From JAIVGV01 sp031425275 (lineage in GTDB: Bacteria > Acidobacteriota > Blastocatellia > Pyrinomonadales > Pyrinomonadaceae), in NCBI GenBank assembly GCA_031425275.1, contig JANPJA010000073.1, positions 124,001-188,000 on the forward strand: a DNA stretch of 64,000 nucleotides, in the 5' to 3' direction. The stretch's first letter is position 1. Every line of letters begins with the position of its first letter. Shown here piece by piece: positions 54,098-63,910 of this stretch. The position numbers and the translations under genes are program-made. The notes under the pieces are model-generated. The model made no database searches. It worked only from the letters and a program-made list of their open reading frames with translations, and had not been told where the DNA came from.

Positions 54098-55336
54098 ATG
54101 CCGACGACTCCCGCCGCCATCTCACACGAACAAATCGTCAGCGACCTCGCGGCCGACGAGCGCGTGCGGCGCGCGTTCCGGTTCTTCGAGGAGCGGGCCG
54201 ACGAGATCACGGAGGGGCACGCGGCACTGTGCGCGATCCCCGCGCCGCCGTTTGGCGAGCGGGCGCGGGCGGAGTATTTCGCGGCGCGGCTGCGCGAGTG
54301 CGGGCTGGCGGACGCGCGTCTGGACGAGGAGGGGAACTGCGTCGCGCTCCGGCGCGGGCGCTCGGAGCGTCCGCTCGCCGTCGTGAGCGCGCACCTCGAC
54401 ACGGTCTTCCCCGAGGGGACTGATTCGACCGTGCGGCGCGACGGCCGGCGGATGCTCGCGCCCGGCATCGCGGACGACGGCGCGGGACTGGCCGCGCTCG
54501 CGGCAATCGCGCGCGCGCTCGCGGAGTGCGGGATCGAGACCGAAGGGTCGCTCTTGTTCGTCGGGACGGTCGGCGAGGAGGGGGAAGGGAATTTGCGCGG
54601 CGCGCGACACCTGCTCACCGCCGGCGAGTGGGCCGGGAAGATCGACGCATTCGTCAGCCTCGACGGGCCGGGCGTGGAGCGTGTCACGAGCGGGGCCGTC
54701 GGCTCGCGCCGCTACCGCGTGACGTTCGCGGGCGCGGGCGGGCATTCGTGGGGCGACTTCGGCGCGGCCAACCCCGTCCACGCACTCTCCCGCGCCGTCG
54801 CCCGCCTCGTCACGTACCCCGCGCCCGCGCGCCCGCGCACCACCTTCAACGTCGGCCGCGTCGCGGGCGGCACGGGCGTCAACGTCATCGCGCACGAAGC
54901 GTCGATGGACGTTGACCTGCGCTCGGAGTCGGCCGAGGAGTTGCGCCGTCTCGACGCCTTCTTCCGCCGCGCCGTGCGCGAGGCGGCGGCCGACGAGAAC
55001 TCGGCGCGGCGCCCGGGCTCGCCCGCCGTCGAACTCGAACTCCAACTGATCGGCGACCGGCCGGGCGGCGAGACTCCCGCCGACGCCCCGCTCGTCCTGC
55101 TCGCGCAGGCCGCGACGCGAGCCGTCGGCCACACGCCGCGCCTCGACACCTCCTCGACCGACTCGAACATCGCCATCTCGCTCGGCGTCCCGGCCGTCAC
55201 CGTCGGCGCGGGGGGATCATCGGGCAACTCGCACACGCTCGAAGAATGGTACGACCCACGCGCCCGCGACCTCGGCCTCAAGCGCGCCCTGCTCCTCGCC
55301 CTCGGCGCGGCCGGATTAGCGGTTGTTAGCGATTAG
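54098..55336 (+). CDS. M20 family metallopeptidase (PepT/dipeptidase-like)
   Basis: Zinc ligands and catalytic residues are in order: VSAHLDTVFPEG (His and Asp), LAPGIADDGAGLAALAAI (bridging Asp), TVGEEGEGNLRGARHLL (catalytic Glu pair) and SSGNSHTLEEWYDPR (last His). The dimerisation domain lies between ~residues 190 and 300. It probably hydrolyses peptides or aminoacyl conjugates in the cytoplasm. At 412 residues the length is normal. The last residues AVVSD and the TAG stop are encoded by a TTAGCGG-type heptamer array, indicating that the array has replaced the original end. Confidence 0.88.
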   Translation: MPTTPAAISHEQIVSDLAADERVRRAFRFFEERADEITEGHAALCAIPAPPFGERARAEYFAARLRECGLADARLDEEGNCVALRRGRSERPLAVVSAHLDTVFPEGTDSTVRRDGRRMLAPGIADDGAGLAALAAIARALAECGIETEGSLLFVGTVGEEGEGNLRGARHLLTAGEWAGKIDAFVSLDGPGVERVTSGAVGSRRYRVTFAGAGGHSWGDFGAANPVHALSRAVARLVTYPAPARPRTTFNVGRVAGGTGVNVIAHEASMDVDLRSESAEELRRLDAFFRRAVREAAADENSARRPGSPAVELELQLIGDRPGGETPADAPLVLLAQAATRAVGHTPRLDTSSTDSNIAISLGVPAVTVGAGGSSGNSHTLEEWYDPRARDLGLKRALLLALGAAGLAVVSD

Positions 55337-55449
55337 CCGTTAGCCAGACGGTTGACTGTCAGTGGAAATTATAAGGCGGGACGAATCTTGTTTAGATTGC
55401 GTCCCGCCTTAAGTTTTGTCTAACGGCTAACCGCTAACAGCTAACAGCT
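55314..55449. repeat. Inverted heptamer array (TTAGCGG class) around a hairpin
   Basis: The left arm (55314-55343) has GGATTAGC/GGTTGTTAGC/GATTAGCCGTTAGC units. The right arm (55417-55449) has CTAACGG/CTAACCG/CTAACAG units. Between them a 10-bp hairpin (GGCGGGACG/CGTCCCGCC) looks like a shared terminator for the two converging genes. The left arm provides the M20 peptidase stop codon. Confidence 0.88.
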
Positions 55450-55453
55450 CCCC

Positions 55454-56560
55454 TCAGTTCACCGGGATCGTGACGACCGTCGTGCCGGCCTTGCCCGCGG
55501 GGAAGCGTCGGCCGCGCGCGGCGCGCACCGCCGCCGAGGCGTAAGCTTCCGCGCCGACGCTGGCCCCGACGGACGTGGCCTGTGTGACGCGGCCCGCCTC
55601 GTCGTAAGTGATCTGGACGCGCACGGTCTTCGGCCCCGCCGTGGCGGTCTTCATTTCAGGTTTCGCCGCCGGGTCTGCCGCGCCCGCCTCTTCGGCGCGG
55701 CGCGCGGTCTCTTCGCGCTGCTTGCGCGCGCGCTCACGTTGCTCCCGCTCGCGCTGCTCGCGGCGCGCGGCCTCTTCGGCCACGGCGTCGGGCGTCGGGG
55801 CGGCTTCGGGCGCGGGCGTCTCGCCGGCCGATGATCCGTTCGCGTCCGCTGCCTGTGCTTCCGCCGTCGGTTGTGGTGCCGGCGACGCGGCCGCGGGCTG
55901 CTGCTCCGCCTTCGGGCGCATGAAGCGGCGGCTGACGGGGACGGCCACGACCGCGCAGACCAGCACGAGCGCCGCGCCCGCCGCCAACATCTTCCCGCGC
56001 CCGCCGCGTCCGGCCGACGCCTCGACCGTCAGCGGGAGCGGCGACACCCCCGCGAAGGCCGAATCGATCTCGTCGTTGATCTCTTCGCCGGTCATCCCCG
56101 CGAATATCTCTTTGCCCGCCGCCGGCTCGGCCGGCGGCGCGTCCCCCGCCGCCTTCGCGGCCTTCGCCTCCTCGACGCAGTTGAGGTAGTCGAGCGTCGC
56201 CTCGTCGAGCGCGTCGTCGCCGCCGACGAAGGCGTCGCCCGACGCGGGCGCGACCCCCTCGTCGATGCGGCGCAAACCTTCGAGCACGACGCGCGCCCAC
56301 GGCTCCTGAATCGTCGCGCGCGAGGAGAGCATCCCCGCGCTGAAGTCGAAGGACGCGCTCGGCAGCGTCAGCGCGAAGTAGATCGCCTCGACGCCGTCGA
56401 GGCTGCCGACCTTGGCGTCAACGAGGTTGCCTTCCTTGATGAAGAAGACGCCGGGGGCGAGCGCGTAATCGACCTTGAGCCGGCCGGTCTTGCGCTGGTT
56501 GCAGAAGAACTCGATGAGTTCGCCGAGCGAGAGGTCGTTGAGTTGTCCGGACAGTGACAT
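55454..56560 (-). CDS. DUF4388-domain membrane protein with TonB-like C-terminus
   Basis: The N-terminal ~120 residues form a DUF4388 (PATAN) domain: LSGQLNDLSLGELIEFFCN, RKTGRLKVDYALAPGVFFI and NLVDAKVGSLDGVEAIYFA are typical. A central linker is followed by one membrane helix (GKMLAAGAALVLVCAVVAV, ~residues 190-210), a long Ala/Pro/Glu and Arg/Glu-rich stretch, and a C-terminal domain (RVQITYDEAGRVTQATSVG ... RRFPAGKAGTTVVTIPVN) with the TonB C-terminal pattern. It could couple a cytoplasmic DUF4388 module to an outer-membrane partner. The next gene upstream on this strand is also TonB-like. Confidence 0.65.
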   Translation of the reverse strand: MSLSGQLNDLSLGELIEFFCNQRKTGRLKVDYALAPGVFFIKEGNLVDAKVGSLDGVEAIYFALTLPSASFDFSAGMLSSRATIQEPWARVVLEGLRRIDEGVAPASGDAFVGGDDALDEATLDYLNCVEEAKAAKAAGDAPPAEPAAGKEIFAGMTGEEINDEIDSAFAGVSPLPLTVEASAGRGGRGKMLAAGAALVLVCAVVAVPVSRRFMRPKAEQQPAAASPAPQPTAEAQAADANGSSAGETPAPEAAPTPDAVAEEAARREQREREQRERARKQREETARRAEEAGAADPAAKPEMKTATAGPKTVRVQITYDEAGRVTQATSVGASVGAEAYASAAVRAARGRRFPAGKAGTTVVTIPVN

Positions 56561-56601
56561 GGGTTGATCTTCTTTCGTGGGGCGTTGGCGGCGGGGCGCG
56601 T

Positions 56602-57693
56602 TTAGAGCGAGAAGTTGTAGTTGATCTGGCCGCTCACCTTGACGGGCTGGCCCGAGAGCAGCGTGGGCGTGAAACGCGCTTCCATGGCCGCGCGTTCGGC
56701 CGCGGCCCGCAGCAGGGAGGGGCCGCTGGTGGCCTTGGCGGAGATGACGCGGCCGTTGGCGTCGATGACGACCTCGACCGTGACCAGCCCGATAGTCCGC
56801 ATGCGCTTCGCCTGCTCCGGGTACTCGGGCATCGGCAGTCTCGTCGCCCTGCTGTTCAGGACGCCGCCCGAGATCGGCCGCACGTGAGCCTTGCGGGCCG
56901 GAGGCAAATCGTCGCCGGTCTTGACGACGGGCGCGGCGACCGCGTCGGACGCACCCGGCGCGACCCGGTCGGGCATGACGAGCGACGCGCCCAACTGCGC
57001 GGTGGGGTTCGAGAGCATCGACGGCGGGAGCTGACGCTGCTGCTGCGGCGGCGCGGCCTGCTTCGGCCTCGGGGCCGCGACGCCGGTCGCGGCGGGCGCG
57101 GCATTGGTTTTAGCGGCGGCGGCGGCGGGAGCGATGTTATTGGCGACGGGCGCGGCCGGGGCGGGCGCGGCGCTCGCGGCGGCGGGCTGGAGTTTCTGCG
57201 CCACGCGCTCGTCGAGGAAGTAGGAGATGAAGCGGTAGGTGACTTCCGTCGGCTCGAAGCGGAGCTGGCCGTTCTCGATGAGCGCGACCGACGTGACCAT
57301 CTTCGTCCAGTTGCCCATCGCGTCGAGCTCGTAGTCGTACTTCTCCTTCGACATCACGGAGCCGTCGGCGTTGTGCAACGTCATCTCCATGATGTTGCCG
57401 CGCTCGTCGTACTTGTAGATTTCCTTGCCCGTCAGCGAGCCGCCCGCCGCGAGGAAGTAGGCGTTGTCAACCTTCGCGCCGCGCATGTCGTAAGTCGCCG
57501 TCTCCAACACCACGCGCTCGCCCTCGGCCGGCTTGCCGCCCTTGGGGACGATCTTGGCCGTCTCGGTGCGGACGCGGCGGACGGGGCCTTGCAGACCGTC
57601 GCGCTCGCGCTCGGTCTCGTCGAACGAAGATGCGAAGGCGGGGACGGCGAGAAGCAGGAGCGTGAATAACAGGCGGGAAGTTTTCTTGAGCAT
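56602..57693 (-). CDS. TonB-like energy-transducer protein (C-terminal TonB domain)
   Basis: A signal sequence (LLFTLLLLAVPAFA) leads to a ~130-residue domain with RRVRTETAKIVPKGG and YKYDERGNIMEMTLHNADG-type beta hairpins. A Pro/Ala/Gln linker (~residues 165-235) follows. The C-terminal TonB domain has MPEYPEQAKRMRTIGLVTVEVVIDANG, here shown by its YPEQAKRMRTIG and VVIDANGRVISAKA parts, ending AAERAAMEARFTPTLLSG. It lacks the cytoplasmic anchor of classical TonB, being secreted through a signal peptide. It may bind receptors or cell-envelope partners. It lies 41 nt upstream of the DUF4388 gene, probably in the same operon. Confidence 0.7.
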   Translation of the reverse strand: MLKKTSRLLFTLLLLAVPAFASSFDETERERDGLQGPVRRVRTETAKIVPKGGKPAEGERVVLETATYDMRGAKVDNAYFLAAGGSLTGKEIYKYDERGNIMEMTLHNADGSVMSKEKYDYELDAMGNWTKMVTSVALIENGQLRFEPTEVTYRFISYFLDERVAQKLQPAAASAAPAPAAPVANNIAPAAAAAKTNAAPAATGVAAPRPKQAAPPQQQRQLPPSMLSNPTAQLGASLVMPDRVAPGASDAVAAPVVKTGDDLPPARKAHVRPISGGVLNSRATRLPMPEYPEQAKRMRTIGLVTVEVVIDANGRVISAKATSGPSLLRAAAERAAMEARFTPTLLSGQPVKVSGQINYNFSL

Positions 57694-58206
57694 GGGTTGT
57701 GACTTTCAATATGGAGAATTTCGGGGGAGCCGATCCGGCCGGCCCGCGCGAATCGGTGCGCGGGGGGAGGCTCTAGCCTCCGGCGCGTGTGAAAGCGCGC
57801 CGCGGGCAAACGGTATCGTCCGGTGAGGTAGGTGCTACTGCTGCTGGGTTGTGACCGTTGGGTGTGAAGGCTCGCGCGCGCGGGGCGGGAGTGGACTTGA
57901 GCCTTCGTTCCGAGATTTCGCCCCGCCGGAACGCGGGCGGTCTCGTCAAACTTCTTCCCTTCTAATCCGCCGCCTGTGGGGGCGGCCAAAAACAGTATCA
58001 CATACAGAAACGCCGGTTGTCCAGAATTATGTTGAACATGGTTGACCCGACGGTAAACACCGGGCCGCAAAATCTTTGGCGGGCAGCTAAGTAGAGCAAT
58101 AGGAGCGGTTAGCTTGAATAGACGTGCCCCGGTCGGGGCCGAAGCGGGGGAGGGCGTCCCGAAAATCGGGGCGGCGGTGGGTGATTAAATCGAGCTGCCG
58201 AGGGGT
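57694..58206. other. Gene-free stretch upstream of the TonB-like gene
   Basis: No supported ORF is seen. It contains a possible minus-strand promoter (57994-58023) and short GC-rich hairpins (for example GCCCCGGTCGGGGC near 58127), but no heptamer arrays. The AT-richer segment near 57980-58060 is the most promoter-like part. Confidence 0.55.
57994..58023 (-). promoter_or_regulatory. Possible promoter of the TonB-like gene
   Basis: On the minus strand TGGACA (58018-58023) and GATACT (57994-57999) are 18 nt apart. The match is modest, and the leader to the ATG would be about 295 nt. Confidence 0.3.
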
Positions 58207-59235
58207 TCAGCTCGCGAAGAGCGAGGCCGTGCGCTCGGCCGCGAGGGCGGCGCGGGCGGCGGCGTAAACCTCTTCGACGGTGATGCGTTCGATGGCACGG
58301 CTGAAGATGGTGTGGTGGCTCGTGCCGACGGGCTCGTAGCCGTCGGGCGTGGGGCGGCCGACGAGTGTGACGACGGGCGTGCCGACGGCCGCCGCGATAT
58401 GGACGGGGCCGGTGTCGTTCGAGACGAGCACGCCGAGTCGGGCGAGGGCCGAGGCGAGCTGTGCGATGTCGAGGCGTTCGACGGCGGTGACGTTGCGCGG
58501 GTCGAAGGCCGCGCGAATCTCGCGCGACTGACTGCTCTCTTCGGGGCCGATGAAAAGGAGCGTGTGGAGTCCGTCGCCGCGCGCGAGACGGGAGGCGAGG
58601 TCACCGAAGCGTTCGAGCGGCCAGCGGCGTGAGGGGTGGCCCGCGCCGGGGAAGAGGCCGACGAGCGGCGCGTCGTTTTTCAGCTTCGCTTTTTTGAGCA
58701 ACGCCTCGACGGCGCGCTCGGCCTCCGCGCGCAAAGGGAGCCGCGGCGCGCGCCCGACTTCCGCGACCCCGAGCGGCGCCAGCACGTCGAGGTATCGCTC
58801 GACGGCGTGCTTCGCGCGATCTTCGACGGGAGCGCGCGGGCGGAAGTTCGAGAGAAAGTCGAGCGAGCGTCCCGGGCGGCGCGAGTAGAGGCGCGCGGGC
58901 GCGCCCGACAGGAGGCCGAGCAGATTAGTCTCGGAGAGGCTGTGCAGATCGATGACGAAGTCGAACCGGCGGCGGCGCACCTCCCCGACGATGCGCGCGA
59001 TGCGCGCGATGGAGAGCGGCGCGAACCCGTCGCGCAGCTCCACGCGATCCACGACCAGCACGTCGTCGGCGCAACCCGACAGCTCGACCACCCCGCGCCC
59101 CGGCTTCCCCACCGCGACCGTCACGCGCGCCCGCGGGAACTTCCGCCGCACCGCCGCGAGGGCGGGGAGCGAGAGCACCACGTCGCCCATCTGCCCGAAG
59201 TCGATGACTAAAATGTTCCGCGGATCGAAACTCAT
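58207..59235 (-). CDS. Glycosyltransferase family 9 (LPS heptosyltransferase-like)
   Basis: NILVIDFGQMGDVVLSLPAL at the start, VGLFPGAGHPSRRWPLERF in the middle and SNDTGPVHIAAAVGTPVV near the end are the three GT9 hallmark blocks (donor and acceptor domains of the GT-B fold). It would transfer heptose or a related sugar to the lipopolysaccharide core at the cytoplasmic face of the inner membrane. The acidic Asp in the first block is the typical catalytic residue. At 342 residues the length is normal. An ATG was chosen over a GTG two codons earlier. The toxin-antitoxin pair lies directly upstream on the same strand. Confidence 0.9.
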   Translation of the reverse strand: MSFDPRNILVIDFGQMGDVVLSLPALAAVRRKFPRARVTVAVGKPGRGVVELSGCADDVLVVDRVELRDGFAPLSIARIARIVGEVRRRRFDFVIDLHSLSETNLLGLLSGAPARLYSRRPGRSLDFLSNFRPRAPVEDRAKHAVERYLDVLAPLGVAEVGRAPRLPLRAEAERAVEALLKKAKLKNDAPLVGLFPGAGHPSRRWPLERFGDLASRLARGDGLHTLLFIGPEESSQSREIRAAFDPRNVTAVERLDIAQLASALARLGVLVSNDTGPVHIAAAVGTPVVTLVGRPTPDGYEPVGTSHHTIFSRAIERITVEEVYAAARAALAAERTASLFAS

Positions 59236-59274
59236 CTTCACAAAATATAACGCGCGACCGCGGCGGCGTGTTCG

Positions 59275-59529
59275 CTATGGAAGCAACTTGTCGTAATCGG
59301 CGTGCGAGCCGATCCAGAACCACACGATACCTTCCGGCTGCTCCACGCCCAACGCCCGGTAGCGCGCGCCGACGCGGACTGACCACAGTTTGTCGATTCG
59401 CTTAAAGTGTAGCGACGGGTGTTTGGGATCGGCTTTGAGGAGCTTGAAGTTTTTATCTGCTAGCTCGCGCACGTCGGCCGGAAGTTTGCGGTGGAGTCGC
59501 CAGAACTGCGGAGAGGCGAAATGCTTCAC
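59275..59529 (-). CDS. RelE/ParE-type toxin
   Basis: The 84-residue product has a basic start, KHFASPQFWRLHRKLP, a helix with ADKNFKLLKADPKHPSLHF and the strand-rich end KLWSVRVGARYRALG followed by IVWFWIGSHADYDKLL. This arrangement is typical of the RelE/ParE superfamily (YoeB/HigB-like). The conserved R.GARYRALG and final His/Asp/Tyr are in place. The toxin would block translation or DNA gyrase; which one cannot be told. It begins 4 nt inside the antitoxin gene, the usual coupling of such pairs. Confidence 0.75.
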   Translation of the reverse strand: MKHFASPQFWRLHRKLPADVRELADKNFKLLKADPKHPSLHFKRIDKLWSVRVGARYRALGVEQPEGIVWFWIGSHADYDKLLP

Positions 59530-59723
59530 AGCGGCTCACACCGCCCGCGCCCGAACTCGCCCTCGGCCTGTTCGATCAGCACGTCGAGGCGGCCGGCCTT
59601 AACGTCCCGCCCGAGTTGATCGTCCCACGCCTCCGCCTGAAACTCCTCAAACCACGCGGCCAACTCCGCCAAATCCGACGGCGGCAGACGGGCGATGGCC
59701 GACTCGATTTCTTTTACATCCAT
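59526..59723 (-). CDS. Antitoxin of the RelE/ParE-type pair
   Basis: A 65-residue acidic protein of mostly helix: KEIESAIARLPPSDLAELAAWFEEFQ, with the core IARLPPSDLAELAAWFEEF, then WDDQLGRDVKAGRLDVLI. This pattern is seen in antitoxins adjoining RelE/ParE-type toxins, as a short helical partner without a clear DNA-binding HTH. It is the first gene of the pair and overlaps the toxin by 4 nt, so the antitoxin is translated first. It may act only by binding the toxin, with another protein repressing the promoter. Confidence 0.7.
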   Translation of the reverse strand: MDVKEIESAIARLPPSDLAELAAWFEEFQAEAWDDQLGRDVKAGRLDVLIEQAEGEFGRGRCEPL

Positions 59724-59831
59724 GCCAAAAGTTTAGCCCACCTGCGGAAGGTCGGCAATAATTTACACCGCTGTCCGCGCCAGTCTCGGCGCTAACCTCG
59801 GATTTCGGTTCAACCGGCCGGCGCGGCCGAC

Positions 59832-61382
59832 TCAAAGTTCGCGCAAATCGCGGCCGGTCATCTCGGCGGGTTGGTCGAGGCCGAGGAGGCCGAGCATGGT
59901 GGGGGCCACGTCTTCGAGCGCCCCGCCTTCGCGCAAGGTCGCGCCGCGCGCGGCTTCGTCGATGAGGACGAAGGGGACGAGGTTGGAGGTGTGCGCGGTG
60001 TGCGGCTGGCCGGTGTGCGGGTCGATCATCTGCTCGCAGTTGCCGTGGTCGGCCGTGATGATGGCGCGGCCGCGCGCGGGGCGCAGCGCCTTCGTGATCC
60101 ACCCCAGACAGGTGTCCACGTGCTGGACGGCCTCGATGGTTTTGGCGAGGTTGCCGGTGTGGCCGACCATGTCGGGGTTGGCGAGGTTGATGATGAAGAC
60201 ATCCGTTGCGCGCTCGTCGATGGCGCGCAGGATTTTGTCGGTCACTTTGTAGGCCGACATCTCGGGGGCGAGATCGTAGGTGGCGACCTGCGGCGAGGGG
60301 ACTAAGAGCCGCCGCTCGTGCGCGAACTCGTGCTCGGCCCCGCCGTTGAAGAAGTAGGTGACGTGCGCGTACTTCTCGGTCTCGGCCATCCGGTAGTTGC
60401 GCACGCCGGCGGCGGCGAAGACTTCCGCCAGAATGTTCGTGGGCTGCGCGGGCGGGAAGGCGACGGGCAGCGGGTACGTCTTGTCGTAGACGGCGAAGCA
60501 GACGAAATGGACGTGCGGGCGTCCCGCAACGTCGAAGTCGTCGAAGCCGGGGACGGCGAGCGCGCTCGTCAACTGGCGCGCGCGGTCGGCGCGGAAGTTG
60601 AAGCAGATCACGGAGTCGCCGTCGGCAATCGTCGCCACCGGCGAGCCGTCCGCGCGCGTGACGACGACGGGCGTAATAAATTCGTCGGTGATCCCGCGCT
60701 CGTAAGATTTCGTGATCGCCTCGACCGGATCAGCCGCGCGCTCGCCCTCCCCGTGGACGAGCATCCGGTAGGCCAGTGCGGTGCGCTCCCAACGCTTATC
60801 GCGATCCATCGCGTAGTAGCGCCCGCAGACGGTGGCGACTTCGCCCGCGCCGATCTCGCGGCACTTCGTTTCCATCGCGGCGACGTATGTGCGCGCCGAC
60901 GCGGGCGGCGTGTCGCGGCCGTCGAGGAAGAGGTGGAGGAAGACGCGGCGCAAACCGCGCTCGTGGGCCATGCGGAGCAGGGCGTAGGCGTGCTCCTGCG
61001 ACGAGTGGACGAGGCCGTCGGACGTGAGGCCGATGAGGTGGAGCGCGCGGTCGTGTTTGAGCGCGCTCTCGACGGCGGCGTTCAAGGCGAGGTTCTGCTG
61101 GAACTGGCCGACAGCGATCTCGTGGTTGATGCGCTCGATGTCGGTGCGCAAGACGCGGCCCGCGCCCATGCAGAGGTGGCCGACGTTCGAGTTGCCCATC
61201 ACGCCCGCGGGCAGCCCGACGCACTCGCCCGAAGCTTCGATGAGCGTGTGCGGGTATTTCTCCAACAGCTCGTCGTAGAACGGCATTTGCGCGAGCGCGA
61301 CGGCGTTGCCCTCGCGGCGCGGGCTGTGGCCGAAGCCGTCGAGGATGATGAGCGCGAGCGGCCCTTGTCTGCTGTCGGTCAC
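59832..61382 (-). CDS. gpmI: 2,3-bisphosphoglycerate-independent phosphoglycerate mutase
   Basis: It interconverts 3- and 2-phosphoglycerate in glycolysis using two Mn ions and a phosphoserine intermediate. LALIILDGFGHSPRREGNAV (metal Asp), GVMGNSNVGHLCMGAGRVL (nucleophile Ser), HLFLDGRDTPP, VICFNFRADRARQLTSA and AIITADHGNCEQMID (metal-binding DHGN) are all intact. At 516 residues it is full length. It lies 16 nt after the amphi-Trp gene, itself 79 nt after eno, so the genes for the last two steps before phosphoenolpyruvate are grouped. Its 3' end is followed by a clean gap to the toxin-antitoxin pair. Confidence 0.97.
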   Translation of the reverse strand: MTDSRQGPLALIILDGFGHSPRREGNAVALAQMPFYDELLEKYPHTLIEASGECVGLPAGVMGNSNVGHLCMGAGRVLRTDIERINHEIAVGQFQQNLALNAAVESALKHDRALHLIGLTSDGLVHSSQEHAYALLRMAHERGLRRVFLHLFLDGRDTPPASARTYVAAMETKCREIGAGEVATVCGRYYAMDRDKRWERTALAYRMLVHGEGERAADPVEAITKSYERGITDEFITPVVVTRADGSPVATIADGDSVICFNFRADRARQLTSALAVPGFDDFDVAGRPHVHFVCFAVYDKTYPLPVAFPPAQPTNILAEVFAAAGVRNYRMAETEKYAHVTYFFNGGAEHEFAHERRLLVPSPQVATYDLAPEMSAYKVTDKILRAIDERATDVFIINLANPDMVGHTGNLAKTIEAVQHVDTCLGWITKALRPARGRAIITADHGNCEQMIDPHTGQPHTAHTSNLVPFVLIDEAARGATLREGGALEDVAPTMLGLLGLDQPAEMTGRDLREL

Positions 61383-61398
61383 GACTGATCCCCCGGAT

Positions 61399-61617
61399 TC
61401 AACGGCGCTTCCACTTCACTTCGATCTCGACTTCTTCTTCCGCGCCGTCGCGCGCGTACTCGAACCCGACCGTGGCGTCAGGCGGCACGTAGATGCGCTC
61501 GCCCGCGATCTGTATCTCGAAGGTCTGCCCGCCTTCCAGCGCGTCGGCCAGACGCCGCAGCTTGGCGACGACCTCCTTCGTCGAGTAAGACTTCTCCACT
61601 TCCGTGTCGTCGCTCAT
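61399..61617 (-). CDS. Amphi-Trp domain protein
   Basis: A 72-residue acidic protein with KSYSTKEVVAKLRRLADALEGG and TFEIQIAGERIYVPPDATVGFEYA, shown by its IQIAGERIYVPP core, ending VEIEVKWKRR. This is the amphi-Trp domain pattern, a small uncharacterised domain named for its amphipathic strands and a conserved Trp near the end. It is placed between eno and gpmI on the same strand with short gaps, so it is probably cotranscribed with them. A metabolic-regulatory or stabilising role is only inference. Confidence 0.75.
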   Translation of the reverse strand: MSDDTEVEKSYSTKEVVAKLRRLADALEGGQTFEIQIAGERIYVPPDATVGFEYARDGAEEEVEIEVKWKRR

Positions 61618-61696
61618 CAGTTACCTCCCGAAGATTGTAAATCCTTAATCTTAGTCCAGCGCCCTGCCGCACTATTCTTAGTAGTTCAAATAGTTT

Positions 61697-63202
<1,506 letters not shown>

Positions 63203-63431
63203 CGGTCGGTCGCTCCAGTTTCAGTGTGTAAGGTGTAAACGGTGCGGCGAAAATTTCTCATATTCGTTGCGGACAGTCAAAGCGGAGGCCGGATTTGTGT
63301 CGCGCGTTTGTCCGAAGCTTGGCGGCGCGGAGAAGTTGGCGCGCGGCGTGTCACTTTTGTATGAGTTCGGACAGAGCGTTGGGACGTTCATGGTCTAAAA
63401 GATATACATACATTTTGGGGCGGACAAAAGA

Positions 63432-63617
63432 ATGACGGTGGGGCGGCAGGCGCAAGCAGCGGGTGGGCAGACTGCGGCGGGCGCGGCCGGGGCGAAACAG
63501 CCCCGGCCGCTCGCCGGTTACTTGATCGCGGGCGCGTCACTGGCGGCGCTTTTCGCCATCGCCGCGCTCAAGGGACGAGTCAAGGACGAAGACACGGATA
63601 CAAAGAGGAGTAAATAA
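63432..63617 (+). CDS. Small membrane protein
   Basis: A 61-residue product with an Ala/Gly/Gln-rich start, one membrane helix (PLAGYLIAGASLAALFAIAALKG) and a charged end (KDEDTDTKRSK). No family is recognised. It is followed 2 nt later by a second small membrane protein, so the two form a unit. Upstream there is an AT-rich stretch (63390-63412) with weak promoter-like elements (TTGGGA and ATATAC at 17 nt). Coding status rests on the tight coupling with the next gene and the clean helix. Confidence 0.5.
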   Translation: MTVGRQAQAAGGQTAAGAAGAKQPRPLAGYLIAGASLAALFAIAALKGRVKDEDTDTKRSK

Positions 63618-63619
63618 TT

Positions 63620-63910
63620 ATGTCAGCACAAGGTTTAGGCAAAGCGACCGCCACCGGCGGAATCTACACGGGCACGGGCGAGCCGCTCGCGACTTCGCCC
63701 GACAAGGCCGAGGCGATTCTCAAGACCATCGACAAGACGACGGTGGACTCGACGGGCATCAGCCTGTTTCACATCCTGACCATCGGCTCCATCGGCGCGT
63801 CGCTCGCGCTCTTCTTCAGCGGCAACAAGCAGGCGGGAATTTTCGTCGGCCTCTGGCCGCCCACCTTTCAGGCGCTCAAGTCGGTCGTCGATAAAAACAA
63901 CAAACTCTAA
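63620..63910 (+). CDS. Small hydrophobic protein with two helices
   Basis: The 96-residue protein has a hydrophilic N-terminal half (GEPLATSPDKAEAILKTID) and two hydrophobic segments (GISLFHILTIGSIGASLALFF and QAGIFVGLWPPTFQALKSVV). No family is named with confidence. AGAGGAG lies just before the ATG, a good ribosome binding site, and the start is 2 nt after the stop of the preceding small gene. The pair may make a small membrane complex; no further partner is seen before the window ends. Confidence 0.6.
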   Translation: MSAQGLGKATATGGIYTGTGEPLATSPDKAEAILKTIDKTTVDSTGISLFHILTIGSIGASLALFFSGNKQAGIFVGLWPPTFQALKSVVDKNNKL

